Source: Bryopsis sp. KO-2023 | Lineage: Eukaryota; Chlorophyta; Ulvophyceae; Bryopsidales; Bryopsidaceae | Assembly: GCA_030272585.1 (NCBI GenBank) | Contig: BSYQ01000001.1 | Span: forward strand, 8,261,001 to 8,325,000 | DNA: 64,000 nt | Direction: 5' to 3' | Part shown: positions 22,140 through 37,207 of the stretch, in pieces | How the letters are laid out: each line of letters begins with the position of its first letter | How positions within the stretch are numbered: position 1 is the stretch's first letter | The notes under the pieces: generated by a model | Databases searched by the model: none | Seen by the model: the letters and a program-made list of their open reading frames with translations, nothing else | What the model was told of the DNA's origin: nothing | Program-made: the position numbers and the translations under genes

Positions 22140-25100
22140 GCACACCAAAACTCTCACCAGGCATAATGGAAAAACTGTTACTCAGTATAATGTCCTCAGT
22201 ATAATGTCTCCAGCCAAAATTTGACATGATATTACGGCAGCTCTAGTCTGGGGCAAACTTATTTTGGAGCGGTGGCCACTGTTTGCAAGAAAAAATTCAT
22301 TTGTTTTTTGCAAGCTTATGGGGGGAGGGGGGGTGAAACTTAATCTTGAAAGGGATATATGTACTTATATATTAGCAGAAACCTATATATATGTTTTACA
22401 AAATGGAATTTCCACCCACACATAAAAAGTGAAGCCCCAATTTTTACTGCTGAGTTGCCAGTCGTAAAGAAGTCCTGTGTCTTAGTCGTTTTTTTTTTTT
22501 TTTGTCTTTCTTATGTCTCTTTTTGCAGCCAATATTAGCTGATTTTGTTTTGTTATTTTTCTGTGGGGGTGGTTTGTGTTAAGGGTGGAGGCGGAAAAAC
22601 CACAGAGTTTTATAGATTGTTTGCGAGATTCAGGGCAACTTGACCTAAGCCTGGTCAAAAAAAAAAAGTTGCATTTCAGGAGATGAAGCAAAAAAAAAAG
22701 ATAGAAGGAAAGGAGGGAGAGAAAAAAAAAATGTGCCTTTGCTGTGTTGGATGGATCGTAGTCGTGAGCAGAAATATGCATATAGTTACCTACATACATT
22801 TGGTCCGTAAGGTTTTGTGATGGCTAGAATTGCCAATCATGGCTGCAATAGCGTGTTCATGATTCGGTGCTAATTTGGTTTTAACCAGAAAAAGAAAATA
22901 TATATTTGGGTTTTCGGTCTACCCAAGAGAACATCTATGGATGGATTGCATTTTTTTTTTTTTTTGTGTGTGTGTGTACCGCAAGTGAACGAGGTTGTGG
23001 TGGGTTGTGGAGAGAACGCGATGATTTATTTTTGGCAGAGTGGAGAAGTTTTTTTTGGTTTGGTTTGGTTTCGTTTTTTTGTGTTTTTTTTAGGTTTTTC
23101 GATGGGTTTGTTGTTTTCTTGACTAGATGTTGTGAATCGTACCATTTAATGGAAGACGCCCTTTCCGAGCCTGCAGGAAAAAATTGTCAGTCTGCAGCTA
23201 ACCTGTGGATTTTTTTTATTTTTTTTTTTGCTTGGAAAAAGAGAACTTGAAAAAGATGAGGTTTGGGGGAAGAGGGGGGGGGGGGAGGGAGAGAGGAAAA
23301 CAAAAAAAAGGAAAGAATTGCTTGAAGAGGAGGGAAAAAAATGCAAACAAACATGGATGAATCAAGTACAAGCGTATTATTGCAGGATCTCTTACACACA
23401 GAATATATTTATATATATACACATATAATTATTTATATATGCACACATATATGTATATATGCATTGTTCTAATTAACACCATGTGCTACCAAGCCTGTTG
23501 CATGATTTTCTTTTTACAAGGATTTTTTAAATAAACATTGTGGTGTTTGTTAATGTACGTATTGCTTTCATAAGTGATTGGTGGTGGAGGTAGTTAGCGG
23601 CGAGCTGAGGTTAGAACTCTAACGCAGATTGTTAGGATGAAGAAGGGAGTCTGGCCCAATTCACAAATGGAGCACCATAGGAGAGGAAGGGGGGTTCGGT
23701 AGGAGTAACGAGAATAGGTCAAGGGGGCTGGGTCGAATATTTTTTGGACCGGTTGGTCAAAAGAAAAGAAAACGACCAGGTGAGGCCAAAAGCCATGGCA
23801 AAACTGACTCTTTTCTTTTCTTTTTTCTTTTCTTTTTCTTGCTAACTTGGGCAAGAGAACCAATAATGACTGAGGTTTGGTAGTGAATATTACACCAATC
23901 ATTTCAAAGAAGAGAAAAAACCCATCAGAACTGTTTTAAAAATCCACTTGAAACCCCTTCCCGTATTTGAAGAAAGTAAGCTTACATGTTCCTGGGTGGC
24001 TCGCCGGCAAAAATATTTAAACAGCAAACACCGAATATTTTTTCCAAAAGTGTTGAAAATGGAAGCTACTTAAAGGTCTTCTCAATTTCTGAGCAGGATT
24101 ATTATTCCCAGAATTTCCGTTTTGGTGTGGTGTGTTTCTGGCTGAGTATTCCGTACAACCTCAATCATCGACAGAAACAGCTGCCCTGCCAGCCAACGAG
24201 CTAGACGTTTGCCCATGCACCAGCACGGCCTGCTGCCGACTCCGTGAAAATGATCTGGCTGTGGCTTTTTTTTTGGACCCCAACCCTGCAAGCTGAAAGG
24301 TTATGCTCAAGACCCCTGGAAAAACAAAGAACCCATTACTTTGCTATTTCGATATTTGGACACACAGAGGGGGGGGGAATAGCAGTCGCACACTTTTCAG
24401 TGAGAAGCCGACGTTAGCAACCCTCTCAGAGAGGGCCTCACTTTTTGCTTGTTTTGCATTGGGAAAATATCAAGGGGGATTAGACTGTCATGGTGCTCGG
24501 TTGGGCCTTGGGAAGTGATGGGATGGGGAATGGTTCAGATCCAAGAAAGGGGTTTTTGAGTTTTTGTATCATAGTAACTTTTTCTTGGGGAAGTGCGGGA
24601 AAAGACGTACAAGATGAGATTTGGATTGTAATAAACAAGCCTTTTGTGAAAGTGTTGTGGTGAAGGGAGGGATCCCTTCGTTATTTCCACCAAGGGAAAA
24701 TAGTGTTGAAAAAGAATATCCAAATCGAACTGTAGGTGGAAAAAAGAAAAAATCCTTCGTTTGTTGGAACGGTGAGGAAGACATGGGGGGGATGGCTAAA
24801 ATCGATGGATTTTCTTTATAGGAATATTTTCTCTGGGAGGGGGGCGTTTGGACTGATTCGCGACTCTGACAACCAAATCAAAAACCAGAAAACCAGAGAA
24901 AACACAGCAGCAGGAAGGAGCTATCATCATTGGATTATGTGTGGGCTGCCAAAATGTTTTTTCTCTATGTTTTTTTAACATATATATACACAGACTCAGA
25001 TTGATGAGAGCTCCATCATACCACCAACCTGGTTCCGAAGTTTCACTGCATCTGAGAAAACTGGCTTAAAGCTTTTTGTGGTAATCCTTCCTCGAGAAGC

Positions 25101-26474
25101 GAACTGGAAAGAATATTACTCTGGACAACACCATTGTCAGAATGATGCCAAACCCCCAAGATTGGACACATAACCTTAACCCCCCAAAGTGATATCAGAA
25201 ATATCAACTTGGTTCACCAAGACAGGAAAATTAGTTCCCAGAGCTAATTGACACATTCCTCATGCAGCTGGAAAAAAAAGGTTGGAAAGGCCTCGTGGTA
25301 GTGTCACCTTCATGATGGTTTGGGTGAACAGTATATCTATCCACAGTGTATATATATATTCTGAGGTAGGCTCGGGAAGCTGACCAAAGAGAGCTTCCAA
25401 TGTACCAAAATAGTATTTTTGATAGCACTAATTCATGGAAGAAACAACAAAACAAAACCTCCCTCCGATCCGATTATTACATCCATTCCCGACAACGAAA
25501 CCCAGCTCCCAGCCCTCAAAATACACGAATACCCTAGAAACACAATCCCCAAATTTCACCCACCCACCCCACTCTACCCTTGGCTTTTCTGGTTGATCAC
25601 TGCTGCCTACTACCTATTCTTAAAGGAGGCCACCACCACCACCACCACAACTGAATATATTTTTTTTTCTTCCAAAATCCAAAAAGAAAAAAAATCCTCC
25701 AATTATTGACACAATTTCAGCAACCCCCTAAAAAATTGCTGGTCATCGCACGTTTTGTCCACAAGGAACGCAAACTACACTTGGAGTTCTAACTGACGAG
25801 GATCGGCCGGCCATACATAACATCACATCGTACACATCATTCCCGGTCCCTTTCAGCCCCCCCTCCCCAACCCACCCTTCCCATTTTCCAAATTCCTATT
25901 TCTTTTTTCCTGTTTTTTCCTTTTTTCAAATGCTCGTTAGAGCAAAAGCTGCCTGTGCCATTCCATTGACACGATACACCCCCTTCATTCCTTTTTTTTT
26001 CTTTTTTTTTCCTTTTCCTTCCTTTTTTTTCTCTTTTTTTTCTAAGCGATAAAACTCAGCCCCGACAAAAAGTAGCCACCTGCCAACAACATAATTCACA
26101 AAAAAAAAAGAAGCAAAAAGCACAAGCACAACGAAAAAAAACAAAAAAAGAAAACGTTCGATACACTTCCATAATTCACTTTCTTGCCTTAGTCTTTTTT
26201 TTTTTTTTCATAATATTCCAGTTCCTACTCTTTTACCGTGCCCACCCTCCAAAACAAACAACGGCAAAAAAAACCCTCCTTCCCCCCCCCCCCCCCCCTC
26301 CTCCCAACAATTTCTCTTGCTTCTCTGGACTTGTCAACGAAAAAAAGAAAAAAAAAGATTTGAAAAAAAACCACAAAAAAAAACCGAAACAAACCGATAT
26401 ATAGTTATCCAAAAGATTGGAAAAGGAAAAGAAAAATCGCCACATAAAGAAAAAAACATCGATTCAAGAAAACG
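22140..26474. other. Intergenic region, 4.3 kb, no gene supported
   Basis: Open frames here are short, out of phase with any splice signal and mostly translations of homopolymers. The left half downstream of the bZIP gene is G- and T-rich on the plus strand (G7 near 22328, G10-11 near 23275, G9 near 24370). The right end next to the rhomboid stop is C-, T- and A-rich (C16 near 26282). An AT-rich microsatellite lies at 23400-23470. Confidence 0.6.
23400..23470. repeat. AT-rich (TATA/CACATA) microsatellite
   Basis: About 70 bp of alternating TATATATA and ACACATATA units with no open structure. Confidence 0.7.
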
Positions 26475-27494
26475 CTACAAATTCACCCTCGCACAGGACA
26501 GATCGGGCAGCACGTTCCCATACAGAATGACTGGAAGGAGCGTGAAAAACACCACTAGGAATCCTAACGTCAGCCACACCACCGCTGCTTCCAATCGCTC
26601 ATACTTGAGGCTCTTTAGAAACAGGAGCGACGAAACCACACCACACAGAAAGCCCCCCACATGGGAAACGTGCGAACTGTATTCTTCCAGCAAAATCGTC
26701 ATTATGAAAAAGAAAACGAACACCACGGCGATCAGTATCCTCCACAGCCGCCGCAAGCGAACGTTCTGATTGAACACCAGATCCACCAAGCCGAATCCGA
26801 TCAAACCGAAAACCACCCCGCTCGCACCCACCACCATGGAACACTGATCCTCCAGCAAAGCGCTCAAGAAATTGCCCCCGAGGCCGGCGAGAAACGCCAC
26901 GAACAGCAGCCGGAAGCCCCCGTAATTGTATTCGAGGTGGGCTCCCACAATGATGAATATCAGTGCGTTTGACAACAGATGCACGAAGCTCTGGTGGAGC
27001 AGCAACGAAGTGAACCAGCGATACGATTCCCCTTCCTCAATCGACGGAAGGTATCTACCCCCCCATTGCAGCAAAAACCCAAAATCAAATTTTGCCAAAT
27101 CCCCACGCGTGGTGATTCGACCAGCCAATTCTTTCGGATCCCACCCTAGTGAGCGGTAGTCTGACAGTTTACCGACTTCCTGGAGGTAAAGAGGGTAAGC
27201 CCCGGCCATGTAAGCAAACACCACCAGCGTTACTGTTACCAAGATTGGAGTTGCCCAGACGATGGAGTGGGATCGCTGCGATGGGGTGCAGCCGTCGAAC
27301 AAATACATGGATGCGATGAAAGCATCGTCTTTTCGCTTTTGCCAGAAGCTTCCTGAACCGGGGGGGTACTGTCGGCGAATTTTCCTCTTCAACGCAGACA
27401 CCAATCCTGTTCGGTTTGGATTTTTTCGATTCGTTTTGGCCATTCTTTTCAGAGCGCTCCTGTATGACAAACCATTACGCGTAAGATCGCTCAT
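26475..27494 (-). CDS. Rhomboid-family intramembrane serine protease, 339 aa, intronless
   Basis: Cuts transmembrane substrates inside the bilayer. The catalytic dyad is visible: S225 in GASG (223-226) and H278 in HVGG of a later membrane helix. The supporting HxxxxHxxxN motif in the second core helix is H167, H172, N176 (HQSFVHLLSN). About seven hydrophobic segments are seen: 77-98, 160-188, 194-213, 219-240, 250-268, 275-295 and 303-325. The first 75 residues are basic and cytosolic-looking (ALKRMAKTNRK), possibly a targeting or regulatory region. The L1-like loop between the first and second segments is long (about 100-158). No intron is needed, unlike most neighbours. Start ATG 27494. Active by motif; localisation unknown. 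Confidence 0.9.
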   Translation of the reverse strand: MSDLTRNGLSYRSALKRMAKTNRKNPNRTGLVSALKRKIRRQYPPGSGSFWQKRKDDAFIASMYLFDGCTPSQRSHSIVWATPILVTVTLVVFAYMAGAYPLYLQEVGKLSDYRSLGWDPKELAGRITTRGDLAKFDFGFLLQWGGRYLPSIEEGESYRWFTSLLLHQSFVHLLSNALIFIIVGAHLEYNYGGFRLLFVAFLAGLGGNFLSALLEDQCSMVVGASGVVFGLIGFGLVDLVFNQNVRLRRLWRILIAVVFVFFFIMTILLEEYSSHVSHVGGFLCGVVSSLLFLKSLKYERLEAAVVWLTLGFLVVFFTLLPVILYGNVLPDLSCARVNL

Positions 27495-27542
27495 GTGAAT
27501 TCCACTTTTGGTTCAAAAATGAAATCTAGAGTAGCTCCACAA

Positions 27543-28829
27543 TCACTTCACTCCTCTTTCTAAAAAAAAAGGGAGAAACGAACAGTACATATGTCGCCAT
27601 TTTATCAGATTCAAAATGCTTGCTTGAGAAAGGATCCACCCCCCTGGTTTTTTTCTTCTTCCCTTTTTATTTTTCCTTTTTCTAAACAGCAGAATCGACT
27701 GACAGGTGACTGCATCACACCTCAATCTGGTCTTCCTTTTCACGCCACCATCACCCCCTTCCCTTTCCCTGCTCTGCATGCTGTCAGATACACCGACACT
27801 GTCAATTTGAACGACAGTCGTATCAGTGTGGACACGGCCACACTTTCCAGGTTTATCATCCACCCATTTTTCAGTACCCTGCAGAAGTCGAAGAAAGTGG
27901 CAGAGTGAGGGGGGGGGGGAAACAAAAAAAGAAAGAAAGAAAGAAAGAAAGAGTCACTGCCAAAATAGTGATGCAACGATCGCACCAAATCGTACATCGC
28001 AGTGGTCTTGGTGGTGATAAATCAAGGAAGCACAAAAACAATCGGCTTTACTTTGTTTTCCTTGAGAAACAAAAGGCAACTCAATACTGAGTCAATATTT
28101 TTGATGGATTTGCAAACCTGCAAAGGGGTCTTGGACGCGAGGATGGACAGATATTGGGCGAACGGAGACGGGGAGGAAGAGGTGTGTTGTTCCCTTGCAC
28201 TTTGAATTTGAATGGGGGATCGTGCTTGAATTTCGGGGGCGGAGTCGATGACTTGGTGGGGCACCACTGATGGAATCACTCCATCATCAGTGGAAGAACG
28301 GGATTCTCGGTCATCTCCCGTCGAAAGCTGCACGAAGAAAAAGCAAACAGAGAAACAGCCCTCTTTTCATCAATTTTTTTTTAAATCATCATTATCATTT
28401 TCCTTTCTTCTTTTTCTTAATACTTTTTTTTTTTTGGGGGGGGGGAAGGAGTAAAAACGAAGAATTCTCAAATTGCCAGTCCCACCCCACTGAGTTGGAC
28501 TGATTACAGAACCCACACAAGATCATGGTGGATTGGAGGAATGCTTTCACCAGACAGACAAAAATGCAAGGGTAGTGTTGGAGAGCAGGCAAACTGCTGG
28601 CAATAATATTTCTTTTCCAAAACCAGAAAACTGCCTCCCTCGTACCTCGTCGAAGGAACCCTCCAAACATTCCAGATGTTGGATACGTGACTCTGCCATC
28701 CCGGCTCGTCCTTCCTGAGCCAGCACCACACAAAACCTAATTTTTCGACGGAGCTGCTTATCCTCCAAACTATCAATTTCAGTGCATAGCTCGGTGCAGC
28801 AGCGACCAAATGACAGCTTATGCCTATCG
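27543..28829 (-). CDS. Unknown protein, three exons seen, 5' end unresolved
   Basis: Three exons join in phase: 28829-28646, 28327-28118 and 27878-27543 (stop at 27545-27543). The first reads RHKLSFGRCCTELCTEIDSL, KQLRRKIRFCVVLAQ and IQHLECLEG, probably helical. The second is Ser/Pro-rich and looks disordered. The third begins GTEKWVDDKPGKC and ends in a Lys/Arg-rich segment that may hide one more intron. No ATG lies in the 200 bp upstream on this strand, so the first coding exon lies further right or translation starts at an internal Met (MAESRIQ). No family recognised. It is divergently placed against adenylosuccinate lyase. Confidence 0.5.
27931..27952. repeat. GAAA tetranucleotide microsatellite
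   Basis: About five GAAA units, next to a G10 run at 27909, within the last intron of the minus-strand unknown gene. Confidence 0.7.
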
Positions 28830-29159
28830 CTGCGGGAAGGCAAATGGCACAATTGTACAGCAGAACAATCCCAGCGACTAACGAGCGCGCGCGCGTATTG
28901 ACGAGAGAACGTACCGCGCCACGCAGGCTCCCCAACGACGACTATCCAGATGCTTTCGAAACGAGAACGCTAGGCTTTTGCAGCGCTTCGCCACCGATAG
29001 AAACTTTCCCGCAACGCCCTCACACGTGATGGTCCAACCCCCGAAAAAAAAAATCACCTCCAGTACTGCGATTGGTTTCTGTTTGTCACACGCATTTTCG
29101 ATGACGGGATTCGGTGCTTTGTACGCTCAAAGAGTGAAAAAAACAAAAATTGATCTTGG

Positions 29160-29195
29160 ATGACGGCTCAGGCCGTCATGAGCATGGCTGCTCAT
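29160..29195. promoter_or_regulatory. Two adjacent perfect hairpins in the divergent intergenic region
   Basis: ATGACGGC (29160-29167) pairs with GCCGTCAT (29172-29179) around a TCAG loop. ATGAGCA (29178-29184) pairs with TGCTCAT (29189-29195) around a TGGC loop. The two share the AT at 29178-29179, so only one can form fully at a time. They lie 395 bp upstream of the purB start. They could also be read as palindromic protein-binding sites. Confidence 0.35.
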
Positions 29196-29589
29196 GGCTC
29201 GACCCAGGATTTGACGGAGAAGTGTGTTGTTTGATTCTGCACCGTTGATCCATTACTCAACACATCGTCAAATCCAAGCAAGAGTTGGACTTGGGGCTTC
29301 TTTGAACCAAGAACTTGGTCGAAAATTACTAATTTTAAATCAGGATACCTGCCTGCCAAGCAGTTATCCCTTCAACAACACATTACATCATTATCTCACC
29401 TGCATGGACTATGTTTCTGAGAAACAGAAACTTTCCAAACACCATGCATGCATCTTGTTGGATGTTGTTTGCATGCAAACAACAGCCAGAAGAGTGGGAA
29501 TGCCACACATTGTAGCAAAATGAAGCAGACGATAGAAAAGTGAAGCTTGCATTCGTGCATGCGATTTTTCGTGTGTGGATCTGGGCAGC

Positions 29590-32997
<3,408 letters not shown>

Positions 32998-33721
32998 TCA
33001 TCGATTTTCAACGCTAGGCTTGCATGATAGAATATCACGAGAATTCGAAAGCTTTCTTTGATTTTGATGTCGGTGTGACTAATGGTGGTGGTTTGTCAAA
33101 TCCAATGCATGTTGCTCAGTCCAATCGCCATTTTCTCCGAAGGTTGCACCAATTTTACTCTCTGCATTAAAAGCTGGGAAAATAAGTTAAAAAAAAAAAC
33201 AAAGTGATGACCCCTCTCCCCAACCCCACTCTGAAACCATTGGAGAAATAAAGAATATTGATTAGTACCTCTTCTGTTTACTTTTACCACAACATTCTCA
33301 GAAACAGATCCCATACCGTCCAAATGTTGCCCCTGGTTGAAAGGGAGGCTGCTGAACGTCACATAAATGCAGGCCATCAATGCTTTCTCCCTCCTCACAA
33401 CTCAAGATTCTAGCACTCGCAAAAAAACAAAAATATCGGTGCCCACTGTTTGCTGTTCAGAAAGACTCCTCCTCGATTGGGGTCGTGTGGTTATCGAGTG
33501 ACTTGGCAGTGTCTCTCTCAGATCTCCAACGAGCGCCACCAGCAAGTTGCCAGCGAAAGATGTTCAAAAAGAAAGGGGAAAAGAGTGGCAATGTATTGTA
33601 GACTGTAACATCAGATTGCTAACTTTTTACACAGACATCATGGAGCTTTCGTACAGCTGGACGTCTACGTCCGTCGAACACTCTCATTCCGAAACGAGAG
33701 AGGGTCGTGGCGACGGGCAAC
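32998..33721. other. Spacer between adenylosuccinate lyase and the next plus-strand gene
   Basis: 724 bp with no supported gene. It must contain the lyase 3' UTR and the promoter of the 33722 gene. Confidence 0.5.
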
Positions 33722-36168
33722 ATGGTGTTCGGCTGGCTTTTTGGTAACGACTCCTTTCTTTTTTCTGAAACGCTGCTCGCAAAAGTCGAGAGGAGGACGA
33801 ATTCATACTCGTCCCTAGATTGTCGAGGACCTCAAGTGCTGGCGTGTGTGTCACGGTACCAGGAAGGAACGGCGCCAGAAACGATCAAGCGTGTGGAGAT
33901 TTGATAGAACAAGACGGTGGCGTGTACGCCTTCGGTGGGAAGAAGTACTATAGTCTGGTGCATGACCCAACAGAGGGCCACTGCATCAGGGATGTGAGGA
34001 GACTGGACCACGGAGTCCGCCGACAGCCCAGGACGCTCTCGGAGGCGGCGTTGGTCGAATATGCACAGGTTGAAAAGTGTCTGGAAGAAGCATATTCTCA
34101 ACCGAACGCTGGATGGATAGTGTCCCTCCTGGACGGACTGGCGAGATTGCGGGATGTCACGAAGCTGCTCTGCTTGAGAACGGAACAGGCGAGTGGATGG
34201 TGTCTTGAGGGGTGGCTGGTATTTGTACTGTCCCCATGTCGGACTGTATATCACGATCATCCCCCGCATGTTCTTGGGTTTCTGTCCAGGATTTTATCAT
34301 TTCAATTTGTGGTGCCGAAAACACTGATTCCCAGCATTTTGATTTGGGATTGCATTAAAAGCTTCTGTTCAGTTGAGGACATTTTTTCTAAAATTTCCAC
34401 TTTTCACCTGTGAACACATTTAGGAGGGATTCATCCTTCCATACCGATCAAAGACCCATTCGGCTTTTGCTACTTAATTGGAATTCCAGAAGATGACTTA
34501 AAAAGTGCTACAAGGCAAAAAAAAATGGAAGCCCCACTTCAAATATGATTTCAAAACAAGTGCCGCCTTCTTTTTATTCTTGCAATCGGGCGGAATAATT
34601 AAAACTGCGCAGAATCTGTACATGAACTTTCTATTCGAAATGTGCATTACATCATGGTTTTTTGGTGTCAGCAGGTTTACCAGGATACGCAGCAATGGTA
34701 CCACACTAGGCTGCATTCTCCATATCATGTCATAGTTTGTCTGTGGCGAGACAGATCAGGAAAGCACGAGGCACTTTTGAACCTCGACGAACAGAGAAGA
34801 CGTCTTGGTTTGTTTTATCACTGGGACAATCAATGGTTCGTGGTCGACAACTCTGTGGAGGCTCCCCAGTTTCCTCTTTCTGACTGTTCCCCCACTTCCT
34901 TTGAGGAGGTGCTTTCCTTCTTGTCCATCATCGACAAAAATGCAGACAGCAAAAAACAACGTCTAAAGGGTTTTGATGCAGTGTTCTTGGGGAACCTCAA
35001 GAGAGCTCTTGCTGAACAGATTGGACTGGCCAGGATTGCCGAACAGGATAGCAGAACCATGCAACAGTTCAAGCTGGAGCATCAGGAACTGAAAAACCAT
35101 GTGAGACACTTGGAAGCCTCCAGATCGGCAGTTGCTGATGAGAATTCTGACCTCAAGGAGGAAAATGCCAGATTGAATGGGGAGCGTGAAAGCCTACGAA
35201 AGGAACTGGCCAGTTTTCGGATCAGCGCAGGGCGAGCAGCTCGCGGGGACAACAAGAACGTGGCCGATGGAAGTGCATCAAGATTCCCCAGCATGAGTGA
35301 TGTGCTGAGCAATTGGAGACAAGCGGGGAAAGACTTTTCGGAATTTTATGACAATTTGGACCTCCATGATGAGGTGAAAGTCAGATTTGCAGAATCAACG
35401 CGTCATGTTTTGAAGCGCATGTATTGTACCATGGACAAGCTGTACAAGGAGCGACTGGAGGCTATGTTGCAGTCGTTGGGAGATCTTGAAACGGTCCTGA
35501 CATTGACTCGATCGACGGAAGATGCTTTCAATGTGTATTGTCGTAGACATTGGGAAGAGCTGTTTGTGAAATTTGACCCGGTGTGTGTGGCACCACCATT
35601 GCAAGAGAAGGGGAGCGCTTTGGTGGAGGAAAATAGAAGAAGTGAAGTAACGGGATGCGCCCAATCTCAGGGAGCACCGGGCACCATGCAGGTGGATCGA
35701 AGGATTCGTGCGAATGAACAGATGTTGGATGCCAAAAAAATTCCACAAGGAGAGCAAGAGAATGCTGGTTCCACTCGGAATCCTGGCACCACTCCATTTG
35801 TGTATTTGTCTGACTTGGTGGCAGAGTTCTTGGAAAGATTGGGCGAAGAGAATGTGTCAGGGGATGGTGAAAAGAAGGAAGGGCTGCAGGAACATTTGAA
35901 GTCATTGTGGAGGACCACTGTGGCGATGTATCTCCAGCGTCCCGTTTTGAGGCCGGACTTCGATTCCTCAGTGCAAGTGCCCTTTTCCAGCAATCAGCAT
36001 GATCATGTGTACAAAGCCCCCCGAAAGCACGAAATAGTGCTTCTTGTTGTGCCAGCCCCATTGAAAGCCCCCAACGGTTTCTCCGTTTTTTCTTCAGCCA
36101 GCAATTCGATGGATTTTGGTTGGGTTTCGGTAGACAAAGGACATGTTGATACCTTGAGAGATGACTAG
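33722..36168 (+). CDS. Coiled-coil protein, about 650 aa, with apparent -1 frameshift and GC-AG intron
   Basis: Not a known family. The frame from ATG 33722 gives 59 plausible residues (MVFGWLFGND to ETIKRVE), then a TGA at 33902. A second frame overlapping by one base continues at 33898 with DLIEQDGGVYAFGGKKYYSL to 34188. A one-base shift would fuse them. The best join to the long second exon (34675-36168, TAG) uses a GC-AG intron (CAG|GCGAGT...CAG|GTT), phase 0. Exon 2 starts VYQDTQQWYHTRLHSPYHVI, then has a compact globular-looking stretch (HWDNQWFVVDN), a coiled coil (HQELKNHVRHLEASRSAVAD and on), a helical region and a low-complexity end. Either a sequencing indel, an unseen splice event or a disabled copy explains the frameshift; exon 2 itself is open throughout and looks functional. 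Confidence 0.6.
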
Positions 36169-37207
36169 ATTTTTTTTTTTTGATTTTTTTTTTGAAAAAT
36201 GGAGATGCTCCATTGACACTGATTGATCGTCCATTTGATGGAGGTTTTTGATGTCGTTTTTGTTTTTTTCAACTGCTTGTTTGGAATCCCACTTTCAAAA
36301 CTTGGATTTGTATGATATTCGTTTTGTTTTCTTGTAAAGAAGAGCTATCTTGCTGTGCTGGTTCCAAGAGTGTTTTCTGTACTTTTTTTCTTGCATGACA
36401 ATCCCTACTCATCCACTATGTTTGCGTCACAAAAAAAAATAAAAAAAATAGTGTTTAAATCACGATCGTGGTTCAATCAAGCACCACCATAGACCATATC
36501 AACAACCTTGGGTAAAGAAGGAAAATCTTCAAAGCTCTAGAATTTTGTTTAACAGAACAAACTATGTGAATGTATCTTTTGGGGGGGATAGTCCAGGGGT
36601 TTGGGCTGTCTGAAAAACCCTGGTTTGGGAGTACCTCTCAAGTGGGATGTTTCATGTCCGTGTAAGCAAAGCTTGCACAGTGCATGGCTTGGATGGTGGG
36701 ACATGAAAAATCCGGCTTACCCAAAGCGAATATAAAAATATGCTTGCCGACTGGTGGCTTTTTTATTTTATGCCCGGCTTTTATTTTATTCACAACGCTG
36801 CTCTCGCAGGGCATAAGAAATTATGTATGAGAAAAAAAACATATTCATTGAAGAATGGGCAATACATTCTCAAAAATCACAGATCTCTGAACCACCCTTT
36901 CCTCAGTCCACCACACCACAGCTGCTGCCGATTCAATTTCAGCGCAGTGTTGGGCAAAAAAGACATCCTCCCATGCCGTTGCGGAAAATGTCGACGGTTT
37001 GGATCTCACTTCCTACTGCAAGCGCCTCTACCCTCACACTGGAGAATGTTTCCCAGAGCCAATTCTCAGCTCTTGAAAATATGTTACACCCCTTTTAACA
37101 TCCGAAAATCTGAACTACAGCAAGCCTTAAGACGAAAACAAATAGACATTCAACAGAACCAACACTAAGCAACTGCTAAAACGAAACACACACACACACA
37201 CATCCTG
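36169..37207. other. Convergent intergenic region
   Basis: Between two converging genes. It contains T- and A-runs of the 3' UTRs and the hairpin-rich element described separately at 36588-36713. No protein gene supported. Confidence 0.6.
36588..36713 (+). ncRNA. Candidate structured RNA or inverted-repeat element
   Basis: Three helices can be drawn. H1: CCAGGGGTTT (36593-36602) with AAACCCTGG (36615-36623), one bulged G. H2: GGATGTTTCATGTCC (36645-36659) with GGACATGAAAAATCC (36699-36713), 14 pairs and a single G-A mismatch. H3 inside H2: GTGTAAGC (36660-36667) with GCTTGCAC (36671-36678), loop AAA, one G-U pair. H2 plus H3 form a stem with an internal hairpin directly stacked on it. Strand is uncertain because the pairing is nearly symmetric. 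It could be a ncRNA, a UTR element of the gene ending at 36168, or a small inverted-repeat transposon remnant. Confidence 0.35.
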
